Shown in pieces: positions 27,937-37,154 of a stretch of 64,000 bases of DNA. This DNA comes from Sphingomonas sp. AX6 (GTDB lineage Bacteria > Pseudomonadota > Alphaproteobacteria > Sphingomonadales > Sphingomonadaceae): positions 2,650,008 through 2,714,007 of the forward strand of contig NZ_LR733979.1 of the NCBI RefSeq assembly GCF_902506605.1. The letters are read 5' to 3'. The stretch's first letter is position 1; each line of letters begins with the position of its first letter. Under the pieces are notes generated by a model. That model made no database searches. It had not been told where the DNA came from and was given only the letters and a program-made list of their open reading frames with translations. Both the position numbers and the translations under genes were made by a program.

Positions 27937-28828
27937 CGTTTCCTCCCATGATCTCGTCCAGAACCTGTCTCAGGCTTTCCTGCCATCGGCGCGGGTTGAT
28001 GCCGTACGCGTCGCGAATTGCGGTCAGCCCGAGGGCGGAATTGGCAGGACGGCGGGCCGGGCGAGAATATTGCGTGCTCGCGATCGGCTCGACGTGGGCA
28101 AACGGCCCGCCGCGTGATGCCGATTGCCGGAATATCTCCGCAGCGAAATCGGCCCAACTCACCGTCCCGCTACCGGCGAAGTGGAATATGCCGGTGGGGG
28201 CATCGGGGTCATCGACGAGGCGCATCGCCACGTCGGAGATAGCGACGGCCAGCTCGCTCGCTGACGTCGGGTTGCCGCGCTGGTCATCGACCACACGAAC
28301 AATTTTCTGCTCGACCGCCATCCGAAGCATGGCAGTGACAAAATTGCGGCCGCTTGCGCTGTACAACCATGACGTGCGCAAGATGACATGTCGCGCGCCA
28401 GAGGTGCGAACCGCAAGTTCGCCGCCCAACTTCGACGCGCCGTACACGTTGATCGGGTCGACGGGATCGTTCTCGAGCCGATCGCCCGTGCGCTCGCCCG
28501 AAAACACATAATCGGTGGAAGCCTGCACCAACGGAATGCCCGCGCGCGCGCATGCAGCAGCCAGCGCCGCGGGTGCCAGGGCGTTGACCGTCCATGCCGC
28601 AACCGGATCGGTCTCCGCCGCATCGACCGCGGTGTAAGCGGCCGCGTTGATGACGACCGAACAGGGGTGATTGCCGACCAGTGCAGCAATGGCATCCGGA
28701 TCACTCAAATCGACCGCCGAGCGATCGACCGGATGGATCTGCCAGCAGTTCGGCCATTCGATGCGTTGCAATTCGCGGCCAAGTTGCCCGTTCGCACCGG
28801 TAACGAGAATGGTACGGCTCTTAGGCAT
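27848..28828 (-). CDS. rmlD: dTDP-4-dehydrorhamnose reductase
   Basis: This 326-residue SDR-type enzyme carries out the last, NAD(P)H-dependent step to dTDP-L-rhamnose. It shows [35 protein letters not shown], the catalytic [11 protein letters not shown] and LRTSWLYS. I chose ATG 28828, which follows the rmlB stop by 2 nt; a longer upstream reading has no family similarity. The last 30 residues or so read through the start of rmlA in another frame, so the normal C-terminus seems to have lost its stop and been extended, or the overlap is simply tolerated. Confidence 0.95.
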   Translation of the reverse strand: MPKSRTILVTGANGQLGRELQRIEWPNCWQIHPVDRSAVDLSDPDAIAALVGNHPCSVVINAAAYTAVDAAETDPVAAWTVNALAPAALAAACARAGIPLVQASTDYVFSGERTGDRLENDPVDPINVYGASKLGGELAVRTSGARHVILRTSWLYSASGRNFVTAMLRMAVEQKIVRVVDDQRGNPTSASELAVAISDVAMRLVDDPDAPTGIFHFAGSGTVSWADFAAEIFRQSASRGGPFAHVEPIASTQYSRPARRPANSALGLTAIRDAYGINPRRWQESLRQVLDEIMGGNDEGHHSRRRQRHAASSGDTRRQQAVAAGL

Positions 28829-28830
28829 CT

Positions 28831-29886
28831 TCACGCCGCAAGACCGCGGCGGCGATCGGCCTCGCGGTCGGCGATGATCGACTGCCACCATCGTTCGTTC
28901 TGAAGGTACCAGCGCACGGTTTTGCGAAGCCCGGTTTCGAAACTCTCGCGCGGTGCCCAGCAGAGTTCGGCGCCGATGCGACCGGCATCGATCGCATATC
29001 TGAGATCGTGCCTTGGCCGATCGATGACGTGGCGGATTTGCAAGGCGTAGGATCTGCCATCCGAGCGCGGACGCAATTCATCCAGCAACGCACACACCAT
29101 TTGCACCACGTCAATGTTTCGTTTCTCGTTCCCACCGCCGACATTATAGGTCCGGCCAACCTGTCCGCGTTCGAGCACGGCGCACAGCGCGCGGACATGG
29201 TCCTCGACATAGAGCCAGTCGCGGACCCGGTTGCCAGCGCCGTAGACCGGCAAATCCTCTCCGGCGAGCGCGCGGACGATCATCAGCGGGATCAGTTTCT
29301 CAGGAAAATGATAAGGTCCGTAATTATTCGAGCAATTGGTGATGAGCACAGGAAGCCCGAACGTATGTCCCCATGCCGAAACCAGATGATCGGCCCCTGC
29401 TTTCGATGCGGAATAAGGAGAGCGCGGATCATAGGATGTCTGCTCGGAAAACAGTCCCGTGTTGCCCAACGATCCGAATACTTCATCCGTAGAAACATGG
29501 TGCAATCGGAATGCAGCACGAGCATCGGCGTCCAGCATCGACCAATAGCGACAGGCTTCGGACAATAAATTCAACGTTCCCACGACATTGGTGCGAACGA
29601 ATGCTTCAGGACCATCGATCGATCGGTCGACATGCGTTTCAGCCGCCAGATGCACCACCACGTTCGGGCTGAAATCCTGCATCGCGGCCCGGACGGCGTT
29701 GGCGTCGCAGATATCGCCATGGACGAAGCGATGCCGGATGTTGTCAGCGACGCACGCGACTGTCGAAAGCGAACCGGCATAGGTCAGCTTGTCGAAGTTG
29801 AGCACCAAATGTGGCGTGTCTTCGATTAGATAACGCACCAGCGCCGACCCTATAAACCCGGCGCCGCCCGTAACCATGATGCGCAT
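28831..29886 (-). CDS. rmlB: dTDP-glucose 4,6-dehydratase
   Basis: This 351-residue extended SDR enzyme converts dTDP-glucose to the 4-keto-6-deoxy sugar with bound NAD+. Its motifs are [15 protein letters not shown] (cofactor), [22 protein letters not shown] (catalytic Thr-Asp-Glu), [12 protein letters not shown] (Tyr/Lys) and [15 protein letters not shown] chose ATG 29886, with AAAGGG about 9 nt upstream; a GTG at 29904 overlaps the rmlC stop and would add six residues with no family support. Confidence 0.97.
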   Translation of the reverse strand: MRIMVTGGAGFIGSALVRYLIEDTPHLVLNFDKLTYAGSLSTVACVADNIRHRFVHGDICDANAVRAAMQDFSPNVVVHLAAETHVDRSIDGPEAFVRTNVVGTLNLLSEACRYWSMLDADARAAFRLHHVSTDEVFGSLGNTGLFSEQTSYDPRSPYSASKAGADHLVSAWGHTFGLPVLITNCSNNYGPYHFPEKLIPLMIVRALAGEDLPVYGAGNRVRDWLYVEDHVRALCAVLERGQVGRTYNVGGGNEKRNIDVVQMVCALLDELRPRSDGRSYALQIRHVIDRPRHDLRYAIDAGRIGAELCWAPRESFETGLRKTVRWYLQNERWWQSIIADREADRRRGLAA

Positions 29887-29900
29887 CGCGGCGATCCCTT

Positions 29901-30470
29901 TCACGCGATCGCGGCCAACCGGCGATCATCACGGTCGAACGAGATGGCGAGCTGTTTCAGAGTAGGTTGCGCGCGATCTCTGGGACTCAGTTCGGGCCTT
30001 TGTTCGCCAGGTAACGGCCACTCGATCGCCAGGTTGGGATCGTCCCAACGAAGGCCGCTTTCGTATTGCGGCGAATAGGGAGCCGAGCACTTATAAATGA
30101 CCTCTGTATCTGGCTCGAGAGTCAGAAAGCCATGCGCGAAGCCGGTGGGCACGAACATCTGATCGCCGTTCTCAGCAGAAAGCTCCGCCCCCACCCACTC
30201 ACCAAAGGTCGATGCCCCGCGACGTATGTCGACCGCGACGTCGAAAATCCGACCGCGTACGCAGCGAACCAGCTTATCCTGGGCAAAAGGAGGGGATTGA
30301 AAATGTAGTCCGCGAAGCGTGAAACGCGTCGCGGAGTAGGAGTGATTGTCCTGAACAAATGAGCAATCGATGCCGAGATCGCGACAGCCGTCTTGGGAAT
30401 AGGTTTCGGAAAACCATCCACGTGCATTGCCATACCGGCGAGGTCTAACAATTTCGACGGATCCAGACAT
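29901..30470 (-). CDS. rmlC: dTDP-4-dehydrorhamnose 3,5-epimerase
   Basis: This 189-residue cupin-fold epimerase shows [25 protein letters not shown] (catalytic His), [11 protein letters not shown] and [13 protein letters not shown]. It is the first gene of the minus-strand rhamnose operon. I chose the ATG at 30470 because the conserved domain starts right there ([16 protein letters not shown]); 32 further upstream codons have no similarity. The degraded insertion element lies about 130 bp upstream, so the operon promoter is squeezed into 30,471-30,600 or was altered by the insertion. Confidence 0.95.
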   Translation of the reverse strand: MSGSVEIVRPRRYGNARGWFSETYSQDGCRDLGIDCSFVQDNHSYSATRFTLRGLHFQSPPFAQDKLVRCVRGRIFDVAVDIRRGASTFGEWVGAELSAENGDQMFVPTGFAHGFLTLEPDTEVIYKCSAPYSPQYESGLRWDDPNLAIEWPLPGEQRPELSPRDRAQPTLKQLAISFDRDDRRLAAIA

Positions 30471-30599
30471 CGTGTTTGATACCCCATTCCAGGAACAGGA
30501 TAGCGGAGGAGCGAGAGCCAGATGATCCTTCTTTTTCCCAGCCGTCGATTGAGTGGGCAGGACCAACCGGCGAGGCGTTGATTTGCGACATCCCGTTGA

Positions 30600-31335
30600 A
30601 CCGCGCCGAGTTTATTGGAGGCTTCAACTCCTGAGAAGGTAGAGACTGTATGAGCAAGACAACGAACTAGTATGCGCCGGAAGTCCGCGAGCGCGCAGTG
30701 CGGATGGTTCTGGATTACGAGAGAGATCCTGCGTCGCGCTGGGCGGCGGTGGTGTCGATCGCGGCGAAGATCGGCTGTGCTGCGCAGACGCTGCATGAGT
30801 GGGTGAAGAAGGCCGAGGTAAATGGCGGCCGACGTGCGGGCGTGCCGACCGATGTCGCGGCTCAGCTAAAGCGCTGGCACGCGAAAACCGCGAGCTGCGC
30901 CAAGCCAACGATATCCTGCGTAATTCATCTGCATATTTTGCTCAGGCGGAGCTCGACCGCCCGTTCAAGCGATGATCGCGTTCATCGACGATCAGCGCGC
31001 AGTTCATGGGGTCGAGCTGATCCGCAAGGTCTGCCGATCGCCCCATCAACCTACCACGCACACATCGTACAACGGCGGGATTCACTGCGCCTGTCGGCGC
31101 CGGCGAGGCGCGACGTTGTGCTCAGAATCGAGGTGCGGTGTGTTCAACGCCGACTTCCGCGCCTCCGGAGTCCGCAAAATCTGGCGGCAGCCCCACCGTG
31201 AGGGCTTCGACATCGCGCCATGTATGGTCGCTCGGCTGATGCGCGAGATGAATTTGGCGGGGGTGATCCGACGCAAGTCGGTGCGCACGACGATCAGCGA
31301 TCGGTGCGCGCCTTGTGCGAAGCTGGTTAGGTGAT
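30600..31335 (+). mobile_element. Degraded IS3-family insertion sequence (truncated at the right)
   Basis: The orfA and orfB parts of an IS3-family transposase are recognisable but broken. The left end probably begins near 30,600. OrfA, from ATG 30650, has a TAG at 30668-30670. It then reads [17 protein letters not shown] with a helix-turn-helix ([19 protein letters not shown]), and a one-base loss near 30,870 shifts it before the leucine-zipper part ([13 protein letters not shown]). OrfB starts at 30972, overlapping the orfA stop. The catalytic DDE core and the right end are missing, so it cannot transpose on its own. Confidence 0.85.
30650..31335 (+). pseudogene. IS3-family transposase remnant (orfA and orfB, several frameshifts)
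   Basis: Coding remains inside the element. OrfA has an early nonsense codon (30668) and a single-base deletion near 30,870. OrfB begins [20 protein letters not shown], shifts frame near 31,030 (IAPSTYHAH is in another frame), shifts back near 31,140 (GVRKIWRQ) and stops after RTTISD at about 31,334. The region upstream of the integrase core is kept and the DDE residues are absent. No functional product is expected. Confidence 0.85.
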
Positions 31336-31544
31336 TGGTCTCACGACCTTCGAACGCAGCTGTGCGGATGTGGAAGGCGTCATGGCTGTCTATCGTCATG
31401 AGGACGTGATCCCTGTGAGCGAACCGTTATGCTTCCTGCCTTATAAAAGTTCGCAAACCATCCCTTAAAATACCGGCAGCTTTTGGGGACATGCAGCCAT
31501 GACTTGAACGACCGAAATTGGGGCGCTTTGCTGAACGACGGCAG

Positions 31545-32288
31545 TCAGAGTTCCTGTGCAGTGGGACGGAAAATGAGCTCGTTAATATCGAGCTCCTCCG
31601 GCTGGGCGATTACAAAGGCGGCAATGCGCGCGAAGCTGTCAGCCGGAACGCCGACCGCGCCTACAAAATCCTGGTTGGCCTTTTGAATGTCAGTTTCGCT
31701 GATGTGCTCCAGCAGCTCGGTTTGAACCGCGCCCGGCGAAATGTTGGTGATCCGGATATTGTACGGCTTTAGTTCTTGGCGCAGCCCCTCCGAAAAGGCC
31801 CGCACCCCGAACTTGGTTGCGGAGTAAACAGCGGACCCGGGAAACAGCTTGTGTCCCGCAACGGACGACAGGTTGATGATGTGACCAGACTTCTGCGCAG
31901 TCATGTACGGGAGGGCCGCGGCAACCCCGTAAAGCACCCCCTTGAGATTGACGTCGATCATCTGATCCCATTCGTCGATCTTAAGCCGCTCGACCGGCGA
32001 CAGCGGCATCACCCCGGCGTTGTTGATCAGAACATCGATGCGCCCGTAGGTTTGGACCGCAGTTCCGATCAGTCGGATCAGATCATCACGCCGGGTTACG
32101 TCGGTAGGCACGGCGATTGCTGTGCCCCCCGCTTCCTTGATCTGGGCCGCAATCGCTTCGATCCGCTCAGCGCGGCGGGCGCCCAGCACCATATTGGCGC
32201 CTTGGGCTGCAAGATGCCGCGCAGCCGCCTCACCCATGCCGCTCGATGCGCCGGTGACGACGATGACTTTGCCTTTAATGCCGTTCAT
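31545..32288 (-). CDS. SDR-family NAD(P)-dependent oxidoreductase
   Basis: This 247-residue classical short-chain dehydrogenase has [14 protein letters not shown] (cofactor), [11 protein letters not shown], catalytic NLSSVAG with [11 protein letters not shown] (Tyr and Lys), and [10 protein letters not shown]. An Arg pair after strand 2 (GARRAER) suggests NADP(H). The substrate is unknown; many close relatives act on small aldehydes, ketones or alcohols. It is the last gene of a five-gene minus-strand operon starting with the MFS exporter, 49 bp after the cyclophilin-like lipoprotein gene. Confidence 0.9.
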   Translation of the reverse strand: MNGIKGKVIVVTGASSGMGEAAARHLAAQGANMVLGARRAERIEAIAAQIKEAGGTAIAVPTDVTRRDDLIRLIGTAVQTYGRIDVLINNAGVMPLSPVERLKIDEWDQMIDVNLKGVLYGVAAALPYMTAQKSGHIINLSSVAGHKLFPGSAVYSATKFGVRAFSEGLRQELKPYNIRITNISPGAVQTELLEHISETDIQKANQDFVGAVGVPADSFARIAAFVIAQPEELDINELIFRPTAQEL

Positions 32289-32337
32289 GTTGATAGCCTT
32301 GCTTGATTCAATGGGGTAGCGATTGCGCTGAGGCGCC

Positions 32338-32826
32338 CTAATCGGCGAGCGCGAGAGAGACGGTCACACCTTTGGGATTGTCGAACTGCGACAGATCGCC
32401 GCTGACTTGTCCAAGGATGATGATGCCCGGCGCAGGAACCCGGCCTTGGCCGTAGTAGATGACGAAATCGCGGTCTTCCCACAGTCCAAGTGTGCCGACC
32501 GAGAATTCGGTTTGCCGTTCGCCATCAGGCAACCGCGAGGGGAGCTCGCCGGTCTTCTCTTGACGCAGATGGTCGCGCATTTCGAGGCGGAGGGGCAGCA
32601 TCCTGGCGAGCGCCTTGGCAGCCTCATTATCGGCAAGCCGAGCGCGGAGTTGACCATTGCCGGTCGCAATCAGGATCTCGGTGTTAGTCATCGTACTGCC
32701 TTTCTCTCCATCGACAGTCGTCGCGTTGTTTGCGGTTGCGATCTCGCTTTCCGGTGTGGCTGACTCAGACGGCGCGCTGCATGCGCTCAAGGCCAGCGCG
32801 GCGACTAAAGCGCGCGAAGAGTGCAT
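32338..32826 (-). CDS. Cyclophilin-like fold lipoprotein
   Basis: This 162-residue protein has a lipobox (ALALSAC, about residues 9-15), so it should be lipid-anchored in the envelope. The C-terminal 110 residues resemble the small cyclophilin-like family (PF18050): [38 protein letters not shown]. Enzymatic isomerase activity is not established for that family. I chose ATG 32826, which overlaps the stop of the cupin gene by one base and gives a clean lipoprotein signal; a longer reading has no sensible N-terminus. The function in the operon is unknown. Confidence 0.8.
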   Translation of the reverse strand: MHSSRALVAALALSACSAPSESATPESEIATANNATTVDGEKGSTMTNTEILIATGNGQLRARLADNEAAKALARMLPLRLEMRDHLRQEKTGELPSRLPDGERQTEFSVGTLGLWEDRDFVIYYGQGRVPAPGIIILGQVSGDLSQFDNPKGVTVSLALAD

Positions 32827-33365
32827 CACGCAGGTCCGACGTCGTAGGTTTCGTCCGGCACTTGCTCCATCCACTCGACGGGCGAGCCGTTCTCGGATTC
32901 CTGGATTGCGATGTGGGCCATAGCCGTGGTTGGGGTTGCGCCATGCCAATGGCGGGTGTCGGGCGGACACCAGATGACATCGCCAGCGCCGATCGCTTCG
33001 ATCGGCCCGCCTTCCACCTGCGTCCAGCCGTTTCCTTCAAGAACGACCAGGCGCTGTCCAAGAGGATGCCTATGCCAGGCTGTGCGAGCGCCGGGCTCAA
33101 ACCGCACCTGCGCCGCCCCGACCTGAGATGGGCCCTTCGGATCGAACAACGGTGTGATCGTCACATCGCCGGTAAACAGATCGGCGGAGCCAGGCGTTGG
33201 CGATCGCTCTGCACCACGACTCACTTCCATCGCGCTTCCGTCAGCGGAAGCACCGCTGGTTTTTGTCGCCTCGCTCGTTGAGGGGGCGGTCGATTGTTCA
33301 GATTCGGGCGCGCAGGCCAACAAAGGAAGCGAACAGACGGCTGCAACGAGAATTCTCATCATCAT
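32826..33365 (-). CDS. Cupin-domain lipoprotein
   Basis: This 179-residue envelope lipoprotein has lipobox LPLLAC near residue 18, a Ser/Thr/Ala-rich linker and a cupin barrel with [13 protein letters not shown] (metal-binding histidines) and [13 protein letters not shown]. Such cupins bind a metal and small organic molecules; the ligand is unknown. The ATG overlaps the stop of the alpha/beta hydrolase gene by four bases, and its stop overlaps the next start by one, so the three envelope proteins are co-translated. Confidence 0.85.
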   Translation of the reverse strand: MMMRILVAAVCSLPLLACAPESEQSTAPSTSEATKTSGASADGSAMEVSRGAERSPTPGSADLFTGDVTITPLFDPKGPSQVGAAQVRFEPGARTAWHRHPLGQRLVVLEGNGWTQVEGGPIEAIGAGDVIWCPPDTRHWHGATPTTAMAHIAIQESENGSPVEWMEQVPDETYDVGPA

Positions 33366-34474
33366 TGGTCTCCGGCGAGATGCTGTTGGAAAAAGGCCGC
33401 GAAGCGGTCGAACGGGATCACGTCCGTGCGGTCGTAAAGGTCAGTGTGGTTGGCGCCTGGAACGATCACGAGCTCCTTAGGGCCAGCAGCGGCGGCGTAG
33501 GCCGTCTCGCTGAAGTATCGTGAGTGGGCGTTCTCGCCGTGCACGAACAGGATGGGGCGGGGCGCGATTTCATCAATGTAGTTGAGGATCGGCATGTTCA
33601 TGAACGACAGAGGGTTGGTGACCGTCCACGATGCGTTCGAGTTGACCGACCCCGGGTGGAAGCCGCGCGGGGTCTTGTAATAATCGTGATAGTCGACCAG
33701 GAACTGGGCCTCGCCGCCTTCCAGCTCGTTCATGGGCGGGCCGTATTCCGGGGTGTCGTTGGCGGCGTCCTCCCAGCGCTGGCGACTGAGATCTTCAAGC
33801 GTCTGCGTGCGTTCTGCCAGCGTGACACTGTCGTTGTAGCCACGCGACATCAACCGGGTCATGTCGTACATCGTGCTGACGGCGACAGCCTTGACCCGTT
33901 TGTCGACAGCCACGGCATTTAGCGCCATGCCGCCCCAACCGCAGATGCCGATAATACCGATCCGCTCGCGGTCCACTGCGGCGTCCAAGCCAATGAAGTC
34001 GACTGCCGCGCTGAAGTCTTCGGTATTGATGTCGGGTGAGGCGACATTGCGCGGGAAGCCGCCACTCTCGCCAGTGTAGGAAGGGTCGAAAGCCAGCGTT
34101 GCAAAACCGCGCTCGGCTAGAGTCTGGGCATAGAGGCCCGACGACTGTTCCTTCACCGCACCAAACGGTCCGCTGATCACGATGGCCGGCAGGCGGCGGT
34201 CAGCGCGATCCTTCGGCAGATAGAGATCGCCAACGAGAGTGATGCCGTAGCGGTTGGTGAAGGTCACCATCCTGTGATCGACCCGTTCGCTCTTGGTGAA
34301 GACCTTGTCCCACTGCTGGGTCGGTTGCAGGTCAGGTCCGTTCGGTTGTCGCTCAGATGACTGCGCCGAGGCTGGCTGGGCGACGACGAGCGCCAGGGCA
34401 GCAGCAGTGAGCAGGCCGCTATATGCAAGGACTCGTCGACTGATCGACTCGTGGTGGGGGTGAGAAAGGGTCAT
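33362..34474 (-). CDS. Exported alpha/beta hydrolase, dienelactone-hydrolase-like
   Basis: This 370-residue secreted protein has a Sec-type signal peptide (about 1-38, ending PASAQ) and an alpha/beta hydrolase fold. The nucleophile elbow reads GICGWGG, so a Cys sits where Ser is usual, as in dienelactone hydrolases. A strand with Asp and a late GANHTDLYD histidine complete the likely triad. I chose ATG 34474 because GGAGA lies 6-7 nt upstream; a TTG at 34492 is less convincing. It probably cleaves a small ester or lactone in the periplasm. It sits between MFS and cupin genes. Confidence 0.8.
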   Translation of the reverse strand: MTLSHPHHESISRRVLAYSGLLTAAALALVVAQPASAQSSERQPNGPDLQPTQQWDKVFTKSERVDHRMVTFTNRYGITLVGDLYLPKDRADRRLPAIVISGPFGAVKEQSSGLYAQTLAERGFATLAFDPSYTGESGGFPRNVASPDINTEDFSAAVDFIGLDAAVDRERIGIIGICGWGGMALNAVAVDKRVKAVAVSTMYDMTRLMSRGYNDSVTLAERTQTLEDLSRQRWEDAANDTPEYGPPMNELEGGEAQFLVDYHDYYKTPRGFHPGSVNSNASWTVTNPLSFMNMPILNYIDEIAPRPILFVHGENAHSRYFSETAYAAAAGPKELVIVPGANHTDLYDRTDVIPFDRFAAFFQQHLAGDQ

Positions 34475-34488
34475 CGTAATTCTCCAGT

Positions 34489-35760
34489 TCAATTAGCAGG
34501 GGTCGCGGTACGGAAGGGATTTGACCGATCGCTCGCGGCGCGTGATCCGCGCGCGGCAAGCCAGGCAACCAGGCCTGACAAGATCAGGAGCACCGCACTG
34601 GCAAGGAAGGTGGCCTGGTAACCCCAGCCGTCGAACAGCAAGCCACCGACTGATGCCCCCAGCGTGATCGCCAGTTGCACCACCGCGACCATCAAGCCCC
34701 CACCAGCCTCGACTTCACCAGGCAGTACTCTGCTCAGCCAAGTCCACCAGGCGACCGGGGCGGCCGTGCCGATTAAACCCCACGCGGCAAGCAGGACCGC
34801 AACGCTGACGGGGGAATGACCAAGAATGACAAGTCCGCCCGCAATCGCTGCCATGACCAGCGGCATCGAGATCAAAAGACCGTAAAGCCCGCGCTTGAGC
34901 GCGATGCCGATGGCATAGGTGCCCGCCAGACCCGAGACCCCCAGCCCCAACAGCATGAGGGAAAGGGTCGTGACGTCAACCGCGGTAACAGTCTCAAGGA
35001 AAGGCCGCAGGTAAGTGAACAGCGCGAACTGGCCCATGAAGAAAAGCGAAATCGCTAGCATGCCAAACGGTACCTGGCGGCGGCGGAGCACCTTGAAGGC
35101 TGCGACACCACTTGCCCGCTCGCGGCTCGGCAGATTTGGAAGGCTTATGAAAAGCCATGCAAATGTCACCGCAGCCAGCGGGACAACGCAGAAGAAGGCA
35201 CCGCGCCAGCCAATGAACTGACCAAGGTAGCTGCCCAACGGTGCCGCGATCGTGGTCGCCAATGCGTTGCCGCCGTTGAGCAAGGCCAACGCTCGCGGCA
35301 CTGCCTCCTCGGGTACGAGGCGCATGACGGTGGCAGTCGACATCGACCAGAACCCACCGATAGCAACGCCGAGCAGTGCGCGGCCGACCATGAAAAACAG
35401 GTAGTTGGGCGCAAAGGCTACGAGGACACCGGACACCAGCATCGCAGCGGTGAGTCCTAGGAAAAGAGTTCGCCGGTCGATGCCCCTGCTGGCCCACGCG
35501 ATGAACAGGCTGGTGGCGACGGCGAAGATGCCCGACACGGCGATACCCAGCCCGGCCTGGCCTTCGCTGACTTGCAAGCCATCAGCCACAGGGGTGAGCA
35601 GACTGACCGGCATGAATTCTGAGGCGATCAGCGTTGATACGCAAAGCGTCATTGCCAAAACTGCTGGCCAACCGCCACGGGTTGGATTGTCAGCAGTAGG
35701 TTGCTGTCGCTGATTAGGATGCTGAGCGATTTCCATGGGGTTGAGATAAGGCATCCCCAT
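34489..35760 (-). CDS. MFS transporter, DHA1 (drug/arabinose efflux) type
   Basis: This 423-residue permease has twelve predicted helices. The loop 2-3 motif appears as ASRGIDRRTLFL, and motif C-like glycine-rich helices (GRALLGVAIGGFWSM) are typical of DHA1 antiporters such as AraJ or NepI. It should export a small compound using the proton gradient. It is the first gene of the minus-strand operon and divergent from the LysR-type regulator (51-bp gap), the usual layout for inducer-dependent control. Confidence 0.88.
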   Translation of the reverse strand: MGMPYLNPMEIAQHPNQRQQPTADNPTRGGWPAVLAMTLCVSTLIASEFMPVSLLTPVADGLQVSEGQAGLGIAVSGIFAVATSLFIAWASRGIDRRTLFLGLTAAMLVSGVLVAFAPNYLFFMVGRALLGVAIGGFWSMSTATVMRLVPEEAVPRALALLNGGNALATTIAAPLGSYLGQFIGWRGAFFCVVPLAAVTFAWLFISLPNLPSRERASGVAAFKVLRRRQVPFGMLAISLFFMGQFALFTYLRPFLETVTAVDVTTLSLMLLGLGVSGLAGTYAIGIALKRGLYGLLISMPLVMAAIAGGLVILGHSPVSVAVLLAAWGLIGTAAPVAWWTWLSRVLPGEVEAGGGLMVAVVQLAITLGASVGGLLFDGWGYQATFLASAVLLILSGLVAWLAARGSRAASDRSNPFRTATPAN

Positions 35761-35811
35761 CAGATGAATTACCCATTATGATGCGTATGCGGCTGTGAGC
35801 AGGATTCATCG
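35761..35811. promoter_or_regulatory. Divergent operator/promoter region of the MFS operon and LysR gene
   Basis: The 51-bp gap must hold both promoters. GATGAAT at 35763-35769 and ATTCATC at 35804-35810 form a widely spaced inverted repeat that could help LysR binding. No single T-N11-A box stands out. Confidence 0.4.
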
Positions 35812-36705
35812 ATGCAACGCGAGACAATGTCAGATTTGGTGGCGTTCCTTGCCGTAGCGCGGGAGCGGAGCTTCACCCGCGCGGCTGCTAAGCTCGGAGT
35901 TTCACCCTCCGCGCTCAGCCATACGATCCGCAAGCTGGAAGAGCGACTAGGGGTTCGGCTGCTAACCCGTACCAGCCGCAGCGTCGCGACAACCGAGCCC
36001 GGCGAGCGGCTGCTTGAAAGGGTCGGACCGCATTTCGATCAGGTTGCCGACGAACTTGATGGGCTGATGGACTTGCGCGACACGCCTTCAGGAACGCTGC
36101 GTATTACCACTGGGGATCAACCTGCCGAAAGCATCCTGATGCCCGCAGTGACGAAGCTGCTTCGGCTCTATCCGGACCTGACCATCGAGCTAATCATCGA
36201 CAATGGCTTCGTCGACATCGTCAACGAGCGTTTCGATGCCGGTGTGCGCCTGGGCGAGACCCTTGCACAAGATATGATCGCGGTCCGTATTGGTCCCGAT
36301 CTCCGCATGGCGGTCGCGGCATCACCCGACTACCTCGACACTTATGGCCGGCCCGACACGCCCGACGATTTGGGCAACCACAACTGCATCAACCTGAAGC
36401 ATCAGGCCAAGGGCGGCATTTCAGTCTGGGATCTCGAGAAGCACGGACGGGTCGTCAATGTGCGCGTCGAGGGGCAGATGGTGGTCAACGACATCTCGCT
36501 CGTACGTCAGGCAGCCGTTGATGGCCTGGGCCTATGCTACTTGCCTCGCGACTACCTCGATGCGCGGATCGAAAGAGGCGAGCTCATACCCGTGATGGAA
36601 GACTGGTGCCCGCCGTTTCCGGGCTATCACCTTTATTACCCCAGCCGCCGACAGCAGTCGCCCGCTTTGGCGGCGTTTGTTGCGGCCGTTCGATACAAAG
36701 GCTGA
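35812..36705 (+). CDS. LysR-family transcriptional regulator
   Basis: This 297-residue regulator has an N-terminal winged helix-turn-helix (FLAVARERSFTRAAAKLGVSP with SALSHTIRKLEERLG) and a C-terminal substrate-binding domain (about 90-295) of two Rossmann-like lobes. Length is standard. It is divergent from the MFS/hydrolase/cupin/cyclophilin/SDR operon and almost surely controls it in response to a small ligand, perhaps the compound that the operon detoxifies. Confidence 0.93.
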   Translation: MQRETMSDLVAFLAVARERSFTRAAAKLGVSPSALSHTIRKLEERLGVRLLTRTSRSVATTEPGERLLERVGPHFDQVADELDGLMDLRDTPSGTLRITTGDQPAESILMPAVTKLLRLYPDLTIELIIDNGFVDIVNERFDAGVRLGETLAQDMIAVRIGPDLRMAVAASPDYLDTYGRPDTPDDLGNHNCINLKHQAKGGISVWDLEKHGRVVNVRVEGQMVVNDISLVRQAAVDGLGLCYLPRDYLDARIERGELIPVMEDWCPPFPGYHLYYPSRRQQSPALAAFVAAVRYKG

Positions 36706-37154
36706 AGCGGATTTCGTTCGAAGAGCTTAGTCGAATTAATGGTGCCCGGTTGCGTTGGCAAAGGCCTCAAAAGGGCGCTCGAAGCCGCCGCCGAGCTCAA
36801 CCTAAACGACCGGTTTTGGGATCACGCCGGTACCGGTCGAATGACAGGGTTTGGGGCGCTTTGCTGACCTACATCCTGCCTTCCGGAGCGTAGCAGAGGA
36901 CCCGAGCTCTTGCCGCTCGCTAGTGGCTTGCCACCAAAATTGGTAAAAATGTTGGCCTGCACATTTTTACGGTATTGCGCCTAAACGTTTGTCTCGACCA
37001 AACGCGTTCTTTGTCACGCGGACGATGCCCCATCGTCCTGGTATTTTCCGATCCCTGTCACGGGTGGATCGCGTGCCCTTTCCTCCCAGTTCATCAAAAA
37101 GTTAGCACTTTGATCCAGTGGGACAGGATCACATCGCGCTGGACAGGAACAGCT
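36706..37154. other. Gene-free stretch upstream of the unknown 388-residue protein
   Basis: About 450 bp with no gene I can support and lower GC in its second half. It includes GTGGCTTGCCAC, a small hairpin, and the strong inverted repeat at 36943-36970. The promoter of the following gene should be here. Confidence 0.5.
36943..36970. repeat. Perfect 10-bp inverted repeat with 8-bp spacer
   Basis: GTAAAAATGT and ACATTTTTAC form a perfect dyad around TGGCCTGC. It is AT-rich in otherwise GC-rich DNA and lies about 185 bp upstream of the unknown gene. No T-run follows, so a binding site or recombination site is likelier than a terminator. Confidence 0.6.

Noticed and set aside
30650..31335. Functional IS3 transposase
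   Set aside because: An early stop, frameshifts and absence of the DDE core make activity impossible.
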